A stretch of DNA of 64,000 nt from CALZKI01 sp045124055 (GTDB lineage Bacteria; Bacillota; Clostridia; Lachnospirales; Lachnospiraceae), in NCBI GenBank assembly GCA_045124055.1, contig JBGVKZ010000011.1, forward strand, positions 62,001 to 126,000, read 5' to 3'. Under the pieces are notes generated by a model that searched no databases, was not told the origin of the DNA, and was given only the letters and a program-made list of their open reading frames with translations. Made by a program: the position numbers and the translations under genes. Shown here piece after piece: positions 53,497 through 61,330 of the stretch (the first letter of the stretch is position 1; each line of letters starts with the position of its first letter).

Positions 53497-56400
53497 TTAG
53501 CGTTTTTCTAAGGTACAAATATCAATTAATTCGGTTCTATCCGGTGTGTAATCACAACTTAAGATGTCCGCAAGTGCCATTGCCGTATCCAAACTGGTAA
53601 GGCAAGGGATACCAAGTTCTACACTTTTTCTTCGTACCTTTACACTGTCTCTTTGAGGGATTCTGCCTTTGGCAGAGGTGGAAATAATGTAGTTAATTTT
53701 TCCACTTTCCAAAAGAGCAAGTGTATTTTGTGTGGATTCACTGATTTTATGGACCAGTGTTACCTGTAAGCCAGATTCACGCAGTACCTTTGCAGTACCT
53801 TCTGTGGCGTACAAGTGGAAACCTAAAGCGGCATAACGGCTTGCAATTTCACCAATTTCATCTTTGTCGCTATCACGAACCGTGATAAAAATGCCACCTT
53901 CTTTTTTCATCTGATAGCCTGCACCCAGTAACCCTTTGTAAAGGGCTTCTGTCATAGTAGGTGCAATACCCAAAACTTCACCGGTAGATTTCATTTCAGG
54001 ACCCAGAGTAGTATCAAGACCTGCCAGTTTTTCAAAAGAGAATACCGGCACTTTGATAGCCGTATTGAAAGATGCAGGATAAAGTCCTGTACCATAGCCT
54101 AAATCAGTCAGTTTTTCACCCAGCATTACCTTTGTGGCAAGGTCAATCATTGGTACACCTGTTACTTTACTTAAATAAGGTACTGTTCTTGATGAACGGG
54201 GATTTACTTCAATGATATAGATTTTTCCGCCACTTAACACATACTGAATATTCACTAGGCCTTTTGTATTTAATGCAAGAGCCAGTTTAGTAGAATAATC
54301 GATTAAAAGTTCGGTATGTTTTTTACTTAAATTCCAAGGTGGATATACTGCAATAGAGTCCCCGGAATGAATACCGGCTCTGTCAATATGTTCCATAATG
54401 CCTGGAATTAAGACATTTTCGCCATCACAAATGGCATCTACTTCCAGCTCTGTTCCCATCATATATTTATCAATCAAAATCAGGTTATCTTTCATATGGG
54501 AAAGAATAATTTTCATATATTCTGTAACGTCCGCATCAGAGAAAGCGATAATCATATTCTGTCCGCCAAGAACATAGGAAGGACGAAGTAACACAGGATA
54601 TCCTAGCATATTAGCGGTTTCCAGGGCTTCCTCCACAGTACGAACCGTAGAGCCTTTTGGTTGAGATAAATTCAATGTATGCAAGAGATTTTCAAAACGT
54701 CCCCTGTCCTCTGCCATATCGATGCTGTCAAAAGAAGTACCTAAAATAGGAATATGGTTATCAGATAGCCATTTTGTCAGTCGAATAGCGGTCTGTCCGC
54801 CGAAGGAAACAACACAACCAACCGGATTTTCAATTTGAATAATACCTGCTACATCTTCCGGAGTCAGCGGTTCAAAATACAGACGGTCTGCGGTATTAAA
54901 ATCTGTGGAAACGGTTTCCGGATTATTATTTACGATAACCACTTCATATCCGGCATCTCTAAGTGCCCACACACAATGGACACAGGCGTAATCAAATTCG
55001 ATACCTTGACCGATACGGATAGGACCTGAACCAAAAACTACTACAACCGGCTTTTTGGAGGCCTTATCTGCAATAAACTGGCGTGCTTCATCTTCTTCAT
55101 CATAAGTAGCATAGAAATAGGGTGTCTTAGCATCAAATTCAGCACCACAGGTATCTACCATTTTATAAGAATAAGGTAATCTTTCGACGTTGTCTTCCCC
55201 ACTAAAATGTTTAATAACATTGTCAGGGAAACCATTTTGTTTTAATTCCCGAATCAATTCTGTATTTAAGGTTTCCGTGTGCAATCTCTTTTCTAAAGAA
55301 ACCAGATGAGAAAGTTTACTTAAGAACCATTCATCGACCAAAGTCATTTCGTGTAAGGCTTCGATGGAAATATCACGGTATAACGCTTCATAAAGAGCAA
55401 AAATTCTCTCATCATCGCCCATAGAAATTTTTTCTAAAAGAGCCTTGTTGCCCAAAGTCCTCATTTTTTCATCATAAAGGCTGTCGTGAGATATTTCTGC
55501 ACCACGAAGGGCTTTCATAAGTGCCTGTTCAAAATTTCGACCTATGGCCATTACTTCACCGGTAGCTTTCATCTGTGTACCTAGTTTTCTAGATGCATAA
55601 ACAAATTTATCAAAAGGCCATTTCGGAAATTTTACCACCACATAATCTAAGGTTGGTTCAAAACAGGCAGTGGTCTTTCCCGTGACTTCATTGGCAATTT
55701 CGTCCATACGATAGCCAAGGGCAATCTTGGCAGCCACTCTGGCTATCGGATAGCCAGTGGTCTTACTAGCTAAGGCAGAAGAACGAGATACACGAGGATT
55801 TACCTCAATAACGGCATATTCGTTCTTTTCAGGGTGCAGGGCAAACTGTACGTTACAGCCGCCTTCAATGCCCATAGCTTCAATGATATGTAAAGCGGAG
55901 CTACGGAGCATCTGATATTCTTTATCTGCTAAAGTAACTGCAGGGGCAATGACAATGGAATCTCCGGTATGAACACCAACTGGGTCAAAGTTTTCCATAG
56001 AACAAATTGTAATGACATTACCGCCGCCGTCACGCATTACTTCAAATTCGATTTCTTTCCAGCCGGAAATACATTTTTCTACCAATATCTGAGAAATTGG
56101 TGAAAGTCGAAGTCCGTTACCGGCGATTTTACGAAGTTCTTCTTCGTTGTAGGCAATTCCGCCGCCACTACCACCTAAAGTAAAGGCGGGTCTTACAATG
56201 ACCGGATAACCAGTGGAATCTGCAAAAGATAAGGCATCTTTTAATGTGGTAGTTACCACAGAAGGAATAATTGGTTCACCGATTTTTTCCATAGTGTCTT
56301 TAAAGACTTTTCTATCTTCAGCTTTTTCAATAGTTTCAGGGTTTGCACCAAGTAAAGTAACCCCTTCTTTTTCTAAAAAACCTTCTTTGGCTAACTGCAT

Positions 56401-56697
56401 AGATAATGTCAAACCGGTTTGACCACCTAAGGTGGATAAAATGCTGTCTGGTTTTTCTTTTTGTATAATGAGTTTTAAAAAGTCCAAAGTTAATGGCTCT
56501 ACATAAACGTGGTCGGCCATTGCGGTATCAGTCATAATTGTGGCTGGATTTGAGTTTACAAGAACTACTTCCAGCCCTTCTTCTTTTAAAGCTCTGCACG
56601 CCTGTGTTCCGGCGTAATCAAATTCAGCTGCCTGACCAATGACAATAGGGCCAGAGCCGATTACTAAAACCTTTTTTAAATTAGGATTCAAAGGCAT
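53497..56697 (-). CDS. carB: Carbamoyl-phosphate synthase large subunit
   Basis: A 1066-residue enzyme making carbamoyl phosphate for arginine and pyrimidines from bicarbonate, ATP and ammonia supplied by CarA. It has the two homologous halves, each with an N-terminal loop (VLVIGSGPIVIGQAAEFDYA and VVVFGSGPIRIGQGIEFDYA) and an ATP-grasp fold. The last roughly 130 residues form the allosteric MGS-like domain (FHLYATEGTAKVLRES). RBS AAAGGAGG sits 8 bases before the ATG and lies inside carA; the two genes overlap by 17 bases. Confidence 0.97.
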   Translation of the reverse strand: MPLNPNLKKVLVIGSGPIVIGQAAEFDYAGTQACRALKEEGLEVVLVNSNPATIMTDTAMADHVYVEPLTLDFLKLIIQKEKPDSILSTLGGQTGLTLSMQLAKEGFLEKEGVTLLGANPETIEKAEDRKVFKDTMEKIGEPIIPSVVTTTLKDALSFADSTGYPVIVRPAFTLGGSGGGIAYNEEELRKIAGNGLRLSPISQILVEKCISGWKEIEFEVMRDGGGNVITICSMENFDPVGVHTGDSIVIAPAVTLADKEYQMLRSSALHIIEAMGIEGGCNVQFALHPEKNEYAVIEVNPRVSRSSALASKTTGYPIARVAAKIALGYRMDEIANEVTGKTTACFEPTLDYVVVKFPKWPFDKFVYASRKLGTQMKATGEVMAIGRNFEQALMKALRGAEISHDSLYDEKMRTLGNKALLEKISMGDDERIFALYEALYRDISIEALHEMTLVDEWFLSKLSHLVSLEKRLHTETLNTELIRELKQNGFPDNVIKHFSGEDNVERLPYSYKMVDTCGAEFDAKTPYFYATYDEEDEARQFIADKASKKPVVVVFGSGPIRIGQGIEFDYACVHCVWALRDAGYEVVIVNNNPETVSTDFNTADRLYFEPLTPEDVAGIIQIENPVGCVVSFGGQTAIRLTKWLSDNHIPILGTSFDSIDMAEDRGRFENLLHTLNLSQPKGSTVRTVEEALETANMLGYPVLLRPSYVLGGQNMIIAFSDADVTEYMKIILSHMKDNLILIDKYMMGTELEVDAICDGENVLIPGIMEHIDRAGIHSGDSIAVYPPWNLSKKHTELLIDYSTKLALALNTKGLVNIQYVLSGGKIYIIEVNPRSSRTVPYLSKVTGVPMIDLATKVMLGEKLTDLGYGTGLYPASFNTAIKVPVFSFEKLAGLDTTLGPEMKSTGEVLGIAPTMTEALYKGLLGAGYQMKKEGGIFITVRDSDKDEIGEIASRYAALGFHLYATEGTAKVLRESGLQVTLVHKISESTQNTLALLESGKINYIISTSAKGRIPQRDSVKVRRKSVELGIPCLTSLDTAMALADILSCDYTPDRTELIDICTLEKR

Positions 56698-57778
56698 TTT
56701 CTTTTCCTCCTTTCATCAGTGCAATAAATTCTTCAAATAAAAAGGCTGTATCCTGTGGACCACCGCAGGCTTCCGGATGAAATTGTACGGAAAAGCCTGG
56801 AAAAGTGTTATAACTAAGTCCCTCACAGGTTTGGTCATTTAGATTGATAAATGTAACATTTGCATCTTTTGGAAGACAATCTGTTTTTACGGCATAACCA
56901 TGATTCTGGCTGGTAATATAGGTTCTGTTTGTTGGAACATTTTTTACCGGTTGATTTGCACCACGGTGACCATATTTCAATTTTTCCGTATCACCGCCAT
57001 TAGCAAGGGCTAGTAGCTGATGCCCCAGACAAATACCAAAGATTGGTATTTTGTGTAAACACAGTTTGGAAATTTCTTCAATTATCTGTGCATTATCCTT
57101 TGGATTACCAGGTCCATTACTTAACATAACGCCATCAGGCTTTAGTGCCAGTATTTGTTCACAGGTGGTGTACGAAGGCACAACAGTTACGTGGCAATTA
57201 AGCTGATGCAGTTTACGGATAATGTTTTGCTTTGCTCCAAAATCCCACAAAACCACGTGGTAATCCTGAATGCCTGTGGCGACATCATAAGGGTGGTTAC
57301 ACGTAACACTTAAAACAGCGTCTTTTATACTCCAATTTTTTAATGTAGAAAAATCATATGAATGAGGTGTTTTGGTAAGACGAGCATTCATCACGCCTTG
57401 GGTTCTTATTTTTTTGGTCAATAGACGGGTGTCTAAATCATAAATGCCTGGGATGTTATTTTTCTTTAAAAAATCATCTAGGCTCATTTGACACCTGTAA
57501 TTAGAAGGGGTTTCACAGTACTCTCTGGTAATATATGCACTCATATGGATTTGCTTGCTTTCAAAATCCATAGTATTAACACCATAGTTACCAATCAGTG
57601 GAAACGTCTGTAAAACCATTTGCCCATAATAGCTGGGGTCTGTCAATGTTTCAATATAACCTGTCATTGCGGTAGTAAATACAACCTCAGCCACGATATC
57701 TTCTGTAAGCGTGGCACCAAAGGATTTGCCGGAAAAACAGGTTCCATCTTCCAGTTCCAAATAAATCAATTCTCCCAT
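56681..57778 (-). CDS. carA: Carbamoyl-phosphate synthase small subunit (glutaminase)
   Basis: A 365-residue subunit that hydrolyses glutamine and channels ammonia to CarB. The N-terminal domain has LELEDGTCFSGKSFGA and VFTTAMTGYIETLTDPSYYG. The class I glutaminase has the catalytic Cys in IFGICLGHQLLALANGG and His-Glu in GFSVQFHPEACGGPQD. RBS GAGGTGA is just before the ATG. The leader holds a strong promoter, a hexaloop hairpin, a long terminator and a possible small reading frame ending 3 bases before carA, suggesting attenuation control. Confidence 0.96.
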   Translation of the reverse strand: MGELIYLELEDGTCFSGKSFGATLTEDIVAEVVFTTAMTGYIETLTDPSYYGQMVLQTFPLIGNYGVNTMDFESKQIHMSAYITREYCETPSNYRCQMSLDDFLKKNNIPGIYDLDTRLLTKKIRTQGVMNARLTKTPHSYDFSTLKNWSIKDAVLSVTCNHPYDVATGIQDYHVVLWDFGAKQNIIRKLHQLNCHVTVVPSYTTCEQILALKPDGVMLSNGPGNPKDNAQIIEEISKLCLHKIPIFGICLGHQLLALANGGDTEKLKYGHRGANQPVKNVPTNRTYITSQNHGYAVKTDCLPKDANVTFINLNDQTCEGLSYNTFPGFSVQFHPEACGGPQDTAFLFEEFIALMKGGKENAFES

Positions 57779-57781
57779 AGT

Positions 57782-57901
57782 TCACCTCATAAACGTATCT
57801 TTTCTTCTGATAATAAGAGGTACAAAACTTCCTATTACAAAAAAATAAGACGCCCATAAAAAGATACCGACACATATCTTTTTATGAACGCCTTTGTTCA
57901 T
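57782..57901 (-). CDS. Possible 39-codon leader reading frame upstream of carA (single hydrophobic segment)
   Basis: The frame starts MNKGVHKKICVGIFLWASYF and continues as a hydrophobic segment to PLIIRRK, ending in TGA 3 bases before the carA ATG. It has a basic-hydrophobic-basic layout, like a tiny membrane protein. The ATG lies almost at the predicted transcript start, and no ribosome site precedes it, so translation would have to be leaderless. It covers the whole terminator, so ribosome movement would melt that hairpin. It may equally be chance. Confidence 0.3.
   Translation of the reverse strand: MNKGVHKKICVGIFLWASYFFVIGSFVPLIIRRKDTFMR
57838..57901 (-). promoter_or_regulatory. carA leader: AAAGGC hexaloop hairpin and overlapping intrinsic terminator
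   Basis: Minus-strand RNA. The hexaloop hairpin is ATGAAC (57896-57901), loop AAAGGC (57890-57895), GTTCAT (57884-57889), six perfect pairs. Terminator arms are 57875-57892 and 57849-57866 (18 pairs, three G-U), loop of 8, then TTATTTTTTT. The hexaloop's 3' arm lies inside the terminator's 5' arm, so they exclude each other. Loop A1 and G4 fit the ANTAR target rule. Confidence 0.75.
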
Positions 57902-57908
57902 CTGATTC

Positions 57909-57937
57909 ATTGTAGCACCCAAGTAAAATTCGGTCAA
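57909..57937 (-). promoter_or_regulatory. carAB promoter
   Basis: On the minus strand: TTGACC (57932-57937), 17 bases, TACAAT (57909-57914), with TG extension. The transcript should start near 57902, just ahead of the hexaloop hairpin. Confidence 0.82.
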
Positions 57938-58024
57938 CAGATTTTTTATATTTATTTTTAACAGGAAGTTTTTTGGAATTTACAGAGGTAAAGCAAGGTA
58001 TTGGTAAAAGTAGAATGGAATTTC

Positions 58025-58053
58025 TTGACATCTTTTTTTCAATGTGATAATTT
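58025..58053 (+). promoter_or_regulatory. asnB operon promoter
   Basis: TTGACA (58025-58030), 17 bases, TAATTT (58048-58053), with an extended -10 TG at 58045-58046. The stretch 57938-58024 between the two divergent promoters is AT-rich and shows no gene. Confidence 0.75.
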
Positions 58054-58098
58054 AAAAAAGAAAAAATGATAGAAGCGATTGAGTTCGCAAAAAAGTGG

Positions 58099-58180
58099 TT
58101 ACACAAAGGCGTGTGACAAATAGGTATTGTCGCGGATAATGCAGTTATTCGTCCTATTAAGGACGAGTAGCTGCTTTTTT
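58099..58180 (+). promoter_or_regulatory. asnB leader: AAAGGC hexaloop hairpin, second possible hairpin and intrinsic terminator
   Basis: Hexaloop hairpin TTACAC (58099-58104), loop AAAGGC, GTGTGA (58111-58116). Directly after it is GACAA, loop ATAGGTA, TTGTC (58115-58131), a possible second element. Terminator: GCAGTTATTCGTCC (58141-58154), loop TATTAA, GGACGAGTAGCTGC (58161-58174), fourteen pairs, then six T. GTGGTTAC (58095-58102) is complementary to GTAACCAC (58228-58235) past the terminator. The hairpins do not overlap the terminator arm here. No T-box signature is present. Confidence 0.7.
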
Positions 58181-58261
58181 GTTGTGGTGCTGAAAGTAGA
58201 AATTGTATAAAACCTCTGTGCCCAATAGTAACCACCCAATTTTAAATAGGAGGAGAAAGTT

Positions 58262-59845
58262 ATGTGTTCAATTATGTGCTACGTTGGAAAAGATATTACA
58301 AAGGAGACAGCCAGTGCCAATTTGAATCAGACTTATATGCGTGGCCCAGATGCACAAACGGTGGTAGAAACTGAATTTGGATATTTAGGCTTCGCAAGAC
58401 TTGCCATTATGGGACTGACTCCAGAAGGAATGCAACCATTTGAAAAAGATGGTAGTTACGTGATTTGTAATGGTGAAATATATGGTTTTAGACAGTTAAA
58501 AGAGGAATTAGAAGAAAGAGGATATGTTTTTAAAAGTGGTTCAGACTGCGAAGTTTTGTTACCACTTTATGAAGAATATGGCGTAGAAATGTTTTCCCAC
58601 TTGGATGCAGAATATGCCTGCGTGTTATATGATAATAAGGAAGGAAAATTGATTGCTGCACGTGATCCAATCGGTATTAGACCGCTATTTTATGGTTATT
58701 CCAAAAGTGGTAATATCGTATTTGGTAGTGAACCAAAATGTATTATAAACCTTGTAGAAGAAGTCTTTCCATTTCCACCAGGACATTATTATATTGATGG
58801 GGAATTTTATGAATATGAAGATATATCGAAGGTACACGGATATATACATACAGATTTGGATACAATTACGAAAAATATTCATGACAAGTTAGTGGAAGGC
58901 GTTAAAAAGAGATTGGATGCAGATGCACCACTTGGATTTTTGTTATCAGGTGGTCTGGATTCCAGTTTGGTTTGTGCGATTGCTGCCAATATTTTGAAAA
59001 AACCTATCCGTACTTTTGCTATTGGTATGGATAAGGATGCTATTGATTTAAAATATGCAAAGCAGGTAGCAAATTTTATTGGTGCAAGACATACGGAAGT
59101 CATTATGACAAAGGAGCAGGTGCTGGAGTATTTAGAGACAGTTATTAAAGCATTAGCAACCTATGATATTACAACCATTCGTGCCAGTATGGGTATGTAC
59201 CTTGTATGTAAGGCAATTAACGACACTACGGATTTAAAGGTTTTGTTGACTGGTGAAATTTCTGACGAATTATTTGGATACAAATACACAGATTTTGCTC
59301 CAAATGCGGAAGCTTTTCAACAGGAAGCAGCCAAAAGAATCCGAGAATTACACTGTTATGATGTACTTCGTGCGGATAGATGTCTTGCAGCAAACAGTTT
59401 AGAGGCCAGAGTACCTTTTGGTGATTTGGATTTTGTTCGTTACGTTATGGCCATTGACCCGGCGAAGAAAGTGAACACTTACGGAAAAGGAAAATATTTA
59501 TTAAGAAAAGCCTTTGAAGAAGATGGAATTTTGCCGGAGGAAATTTTATGGCGTGAAAAAGCGGCCTTTAGTGACGCAGTAGGGCATAGTATGGTAGATG
59601 ATTTAAAAGAATATGCTGAAAGCTACTATACAGATGAAGAATACGAGACCCTTCGTCAAAAATATGATTTTGCCACACCGTTTACCAAGGAAAGCCTTTT
59701 GTATCGCGAGATTTTTGAAAAATATTATCCGGGTCAGGCTAAAATGGTGCCAGATTTCTGGATGCCAAACAAAGAATGGGAAGGCTGTAATGTAAACGAC
59801 CCAAGTGCAAGGGTCTTGACGAACTATGGTGATAGTGGAGTATAA
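58262..59845 (+). CDS. asnB: Asparagine synthase (glutamine-hydrolysing)
   Basis: A 527-residue enzyme that aminates aspartate to asparagine. The N-terminal class II glutaminase begins MCSIMCYVG (Cys-2 becomes the nucleophile) with YMRGPDAQTV, RLAIMGLTPEGMQPF and CNGEIYG. The C-terminal synthetase has the ATP-binding LLSGGLDSSLVCAIA and LTGEISDELFGYKYTDF. RBS AGGAGGAG precedes the ATG. It heads an operon with nadE, purC, purB and purA and is preceded by a leader with hexaloop hairpin and terminator. Confidence 0.96.
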   Translation: MCSIMCYVGKDITKETASANLNQTYMRGPDAQTVVETEFGYLGFARLAIMGLTPEGMQPFEKDGSYVICNGEIYGFRQLKEELEERGYVFKSGSDCEVLLPLYEEYGVEMFSHLDAEYACVLYDNKEGKLIAARDPIGIRPLFYGYSKSGNIVFGSEPKCIINLVEEVFPFPPGHYYIDGEFYEYEDISKVHGYIHTDLDTITKNIHDKLVEGVKKRLDADAPLGFLLSGGLDSSLVCAIAANILKKPIRTFAIGMDKDAIDLKYAKQVANFIGARHTEVIMTKEQVLEYLETVIKALATYDITTIRASMGMYLVCKAINDTTDLKVLLTGEISDELFGYKYTDFAPNAEAFQQEAAKRIRELHCYDVLRADRCLAANSLEARVPFGDLDFVRYVMAIDPAKKVNTYGKGKYLLRKAFEEDGILPEEILWREKAAFSDAVGHSMVDDLKEYAESYYTDEEYETLRQKYDFATPFTKESLLYREIFEKYYPGQAKMVPDFWMPNKEWEGCNVNDPSARVLTNYGDSGV

Positions 59846-59846
59846 T

Positions 59847-60587
59847 ATGAGAAGATTTGATGTAAAGCAAGTAAAAGACGAATGTATAAAATGGATTCAA
59901 AACTTTTTTGACGCCAATGGAAAAGGGTGTAATGCCATTGTAGGCATTTCCGGTGGAAAAGATAGTTCCGTAGTTGCCGCATTGTGTGTAGAGGCCCTGG
60001 GCAAAGAAAGAGTTGTTGGAGTATTAATGCCTTGTGGAAAACAGGCCGATATTGATATGGCACGTCTTTTGGTAAAACATTTGGATATTCCAAGTGTGGA
60101 AGTGAATATTAAAAGTGCGGTAGACTCTCTTTTGACAGAAATTGATTTGGAGATGACATCCCAAGCTAAAATCAATCTTCCCCCAAGAATTCGAATGACT
60201 ACACTATATGCAGTTAGCCAATGTCTGAATGGACGAGTAGCAAATACTTGCAATTTGTCGGAAGATTGGGTAGGCTATTCTACGAGATATGGTGATGCAG
60301 CAGGAGATTTTAGTCCCCTTGCTCATCTAACTGTAACGGAAGTAAAAGCCATCGGCAAAGAATTAGGATTGCCGGAAGTTTTAGTAGAAAAGACGCCGTC
60401 TGACGGACTCTGTGGAAAGAGTGATGAAGATAACCTTGGATTTACTTATGCGACGTTAGATAAATATATCCGAGAAGGAATCTGCGAAGATAAGGAAATC
60501 AAGGAAAAAATAGATGATTTACACCAAAAAAACAAATTTAAATTAGAATTAATGCCATGTTTTCAAATGACATGCGAGGAGGTCTAA
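59847..60587 (+). CDS. nadE: NAD synthetase, ammonia-dependent form
   Basis: A 246-residue enzyme that amidates nicotinic acid adenine dinucleotide to NAD. The ATP-pyrophosphatase loop is GISGGKDSSVVAAL; TCNLSEDWVGYSTRYGDAAG and EKTPSDGLCGKSDED are conserved NadE motifs. It lacks the glutaminase (CN-hydrolase) domain of long NadE, so it should use free ammonia. ATG 59847 has GGAG 6 bases upstream; an ATG at 59826 inside asnB is less likely. The stop is 1 base from the purC start. Confidence 0.95.
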   Translation: MRRFDVKQVKDECIKWIQNFFDANGKGCNAIVGISGGKDSSVVAALCVEALGKERVVGVLMPCGKQADIDMARLLVKHLDIPSVEVNIKSAVDSLLTEIDLEMTSQAKINLPPRIRMTTLYAVSQCLNGRVANTCNLSEDWVGYSTRYGDAAGDFSPLAHLTVTEVKAIGKELGLPEVLVEKTPSDGLCGKSDEDNLGFTYATLDKYIREGICEDKEIKEKIDDLHQKNKFKLELMPCFQMTCEEV

Positions 60588-60588
60588 A

Positions 60589-61296
60589 ATGGAAAAATTA
60601 GAGCAGCTTTATGAAGGAAAAGCCAAAAAAGTATTCTTAACAGAGAATCCAGATATCTTAATCGTGGATTACAAAGATGATGCAACAGCATTTAATGGCG
60701 AGAAAAAAGGAACGATTGTAGGAAAAGGTGCAATCAACAACCGTATGACAAACTATGTCTTTAAAATGTTGGAAAAAGATGGCGTTCCGACTCATTTTGT
60801 GGAGGAATTAAGTGACAGAGAAACAGCTGTTAAAAAAGTAGAAATTGTACCACTGGAAGTGATTGTGCGTAATGTGGCAGCAGGTAGTTTTTCAAAAAGA
60901 CTTGGTGTACCGGAAGGAACACAGTTTACAGAGCCAACTATCGAATTTTCTTATAAAAATGATGCTTTAGGTGACCCATTGATTAATGATTACTTTGCAA
61001 GAGCTTTAAATTTAGCAACCTGGGAAGAAATTGAAACCATTAAAAAATATGCATTTAAAGTCAATGAATGTTTGAAAGAATATTTCTTAAGAGCAGACAT
61101 TAAACTGATTGATTTCAAGATTGAATTTGGTCGTTATCACGGACAGATTATTTTGGCAGATGAAGTGTCTCCTGATACTTGTCGATTATGGGACGTTCAT
61201 ACCAACGAAAAACTGGATAAAGACCGTTTTCGTAGAGATTTAGGAAATGTTGAAGAAGCTTATATTGAAGTTTTTAAGCGTTTGGGTATAGAATAG
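60589..61296 (+). CDS. purC: SAICAR synthetase (phosphoribosylaminoimidazole-succinocarboxamide synthase)
   Basis: A 235-residue enzyme of purine synthesis joining CAIR and aspartate with ATP. Motifs: LYEGKAKKVFLTENPD, DYKDDATAFNG, PLEVIVRNVAAGSFSKRLG and KIEFGRYHGQIILADEVSPD, in the standard length. It is adjacent to nadE and followed by purB, so aspartate-using steps are grouped. RBS GGAGG precedes the ATG at the end of nadE. Confidence 0.97.
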   Translation: MEKLEQLYEGKAKKVFLTENPDILIVDYKDDATAFNGEKKGTIVGKGAINNRMTNYVFKMLEKDGVPTHFVEELSDRETAVKKVEIVPLEVIVRNVAAGSFSKRLGVPEGTQFTEPTIEFSYKNDALGDPLINDYFARALNLATWEEIETIKKYAFKVNECLKEYFLRADIKLIDFKIEFGRYHGQIILADEVSPDTCRLWDVHTNEKLDKDRFRRDLGNVEEAYIEVFKRLGIE

Positions 61297-61330
61297 TAAC
61301 GTAAATTAATAGGCAAAGGAGATATACTGC

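Noticed and set aside
58054..58261. T-box riboswitch before asnB
   Set aside because: The leader is too short and lacks the conserved T-box sequence and specifier stem; only a terminator and small hairpins are seen.
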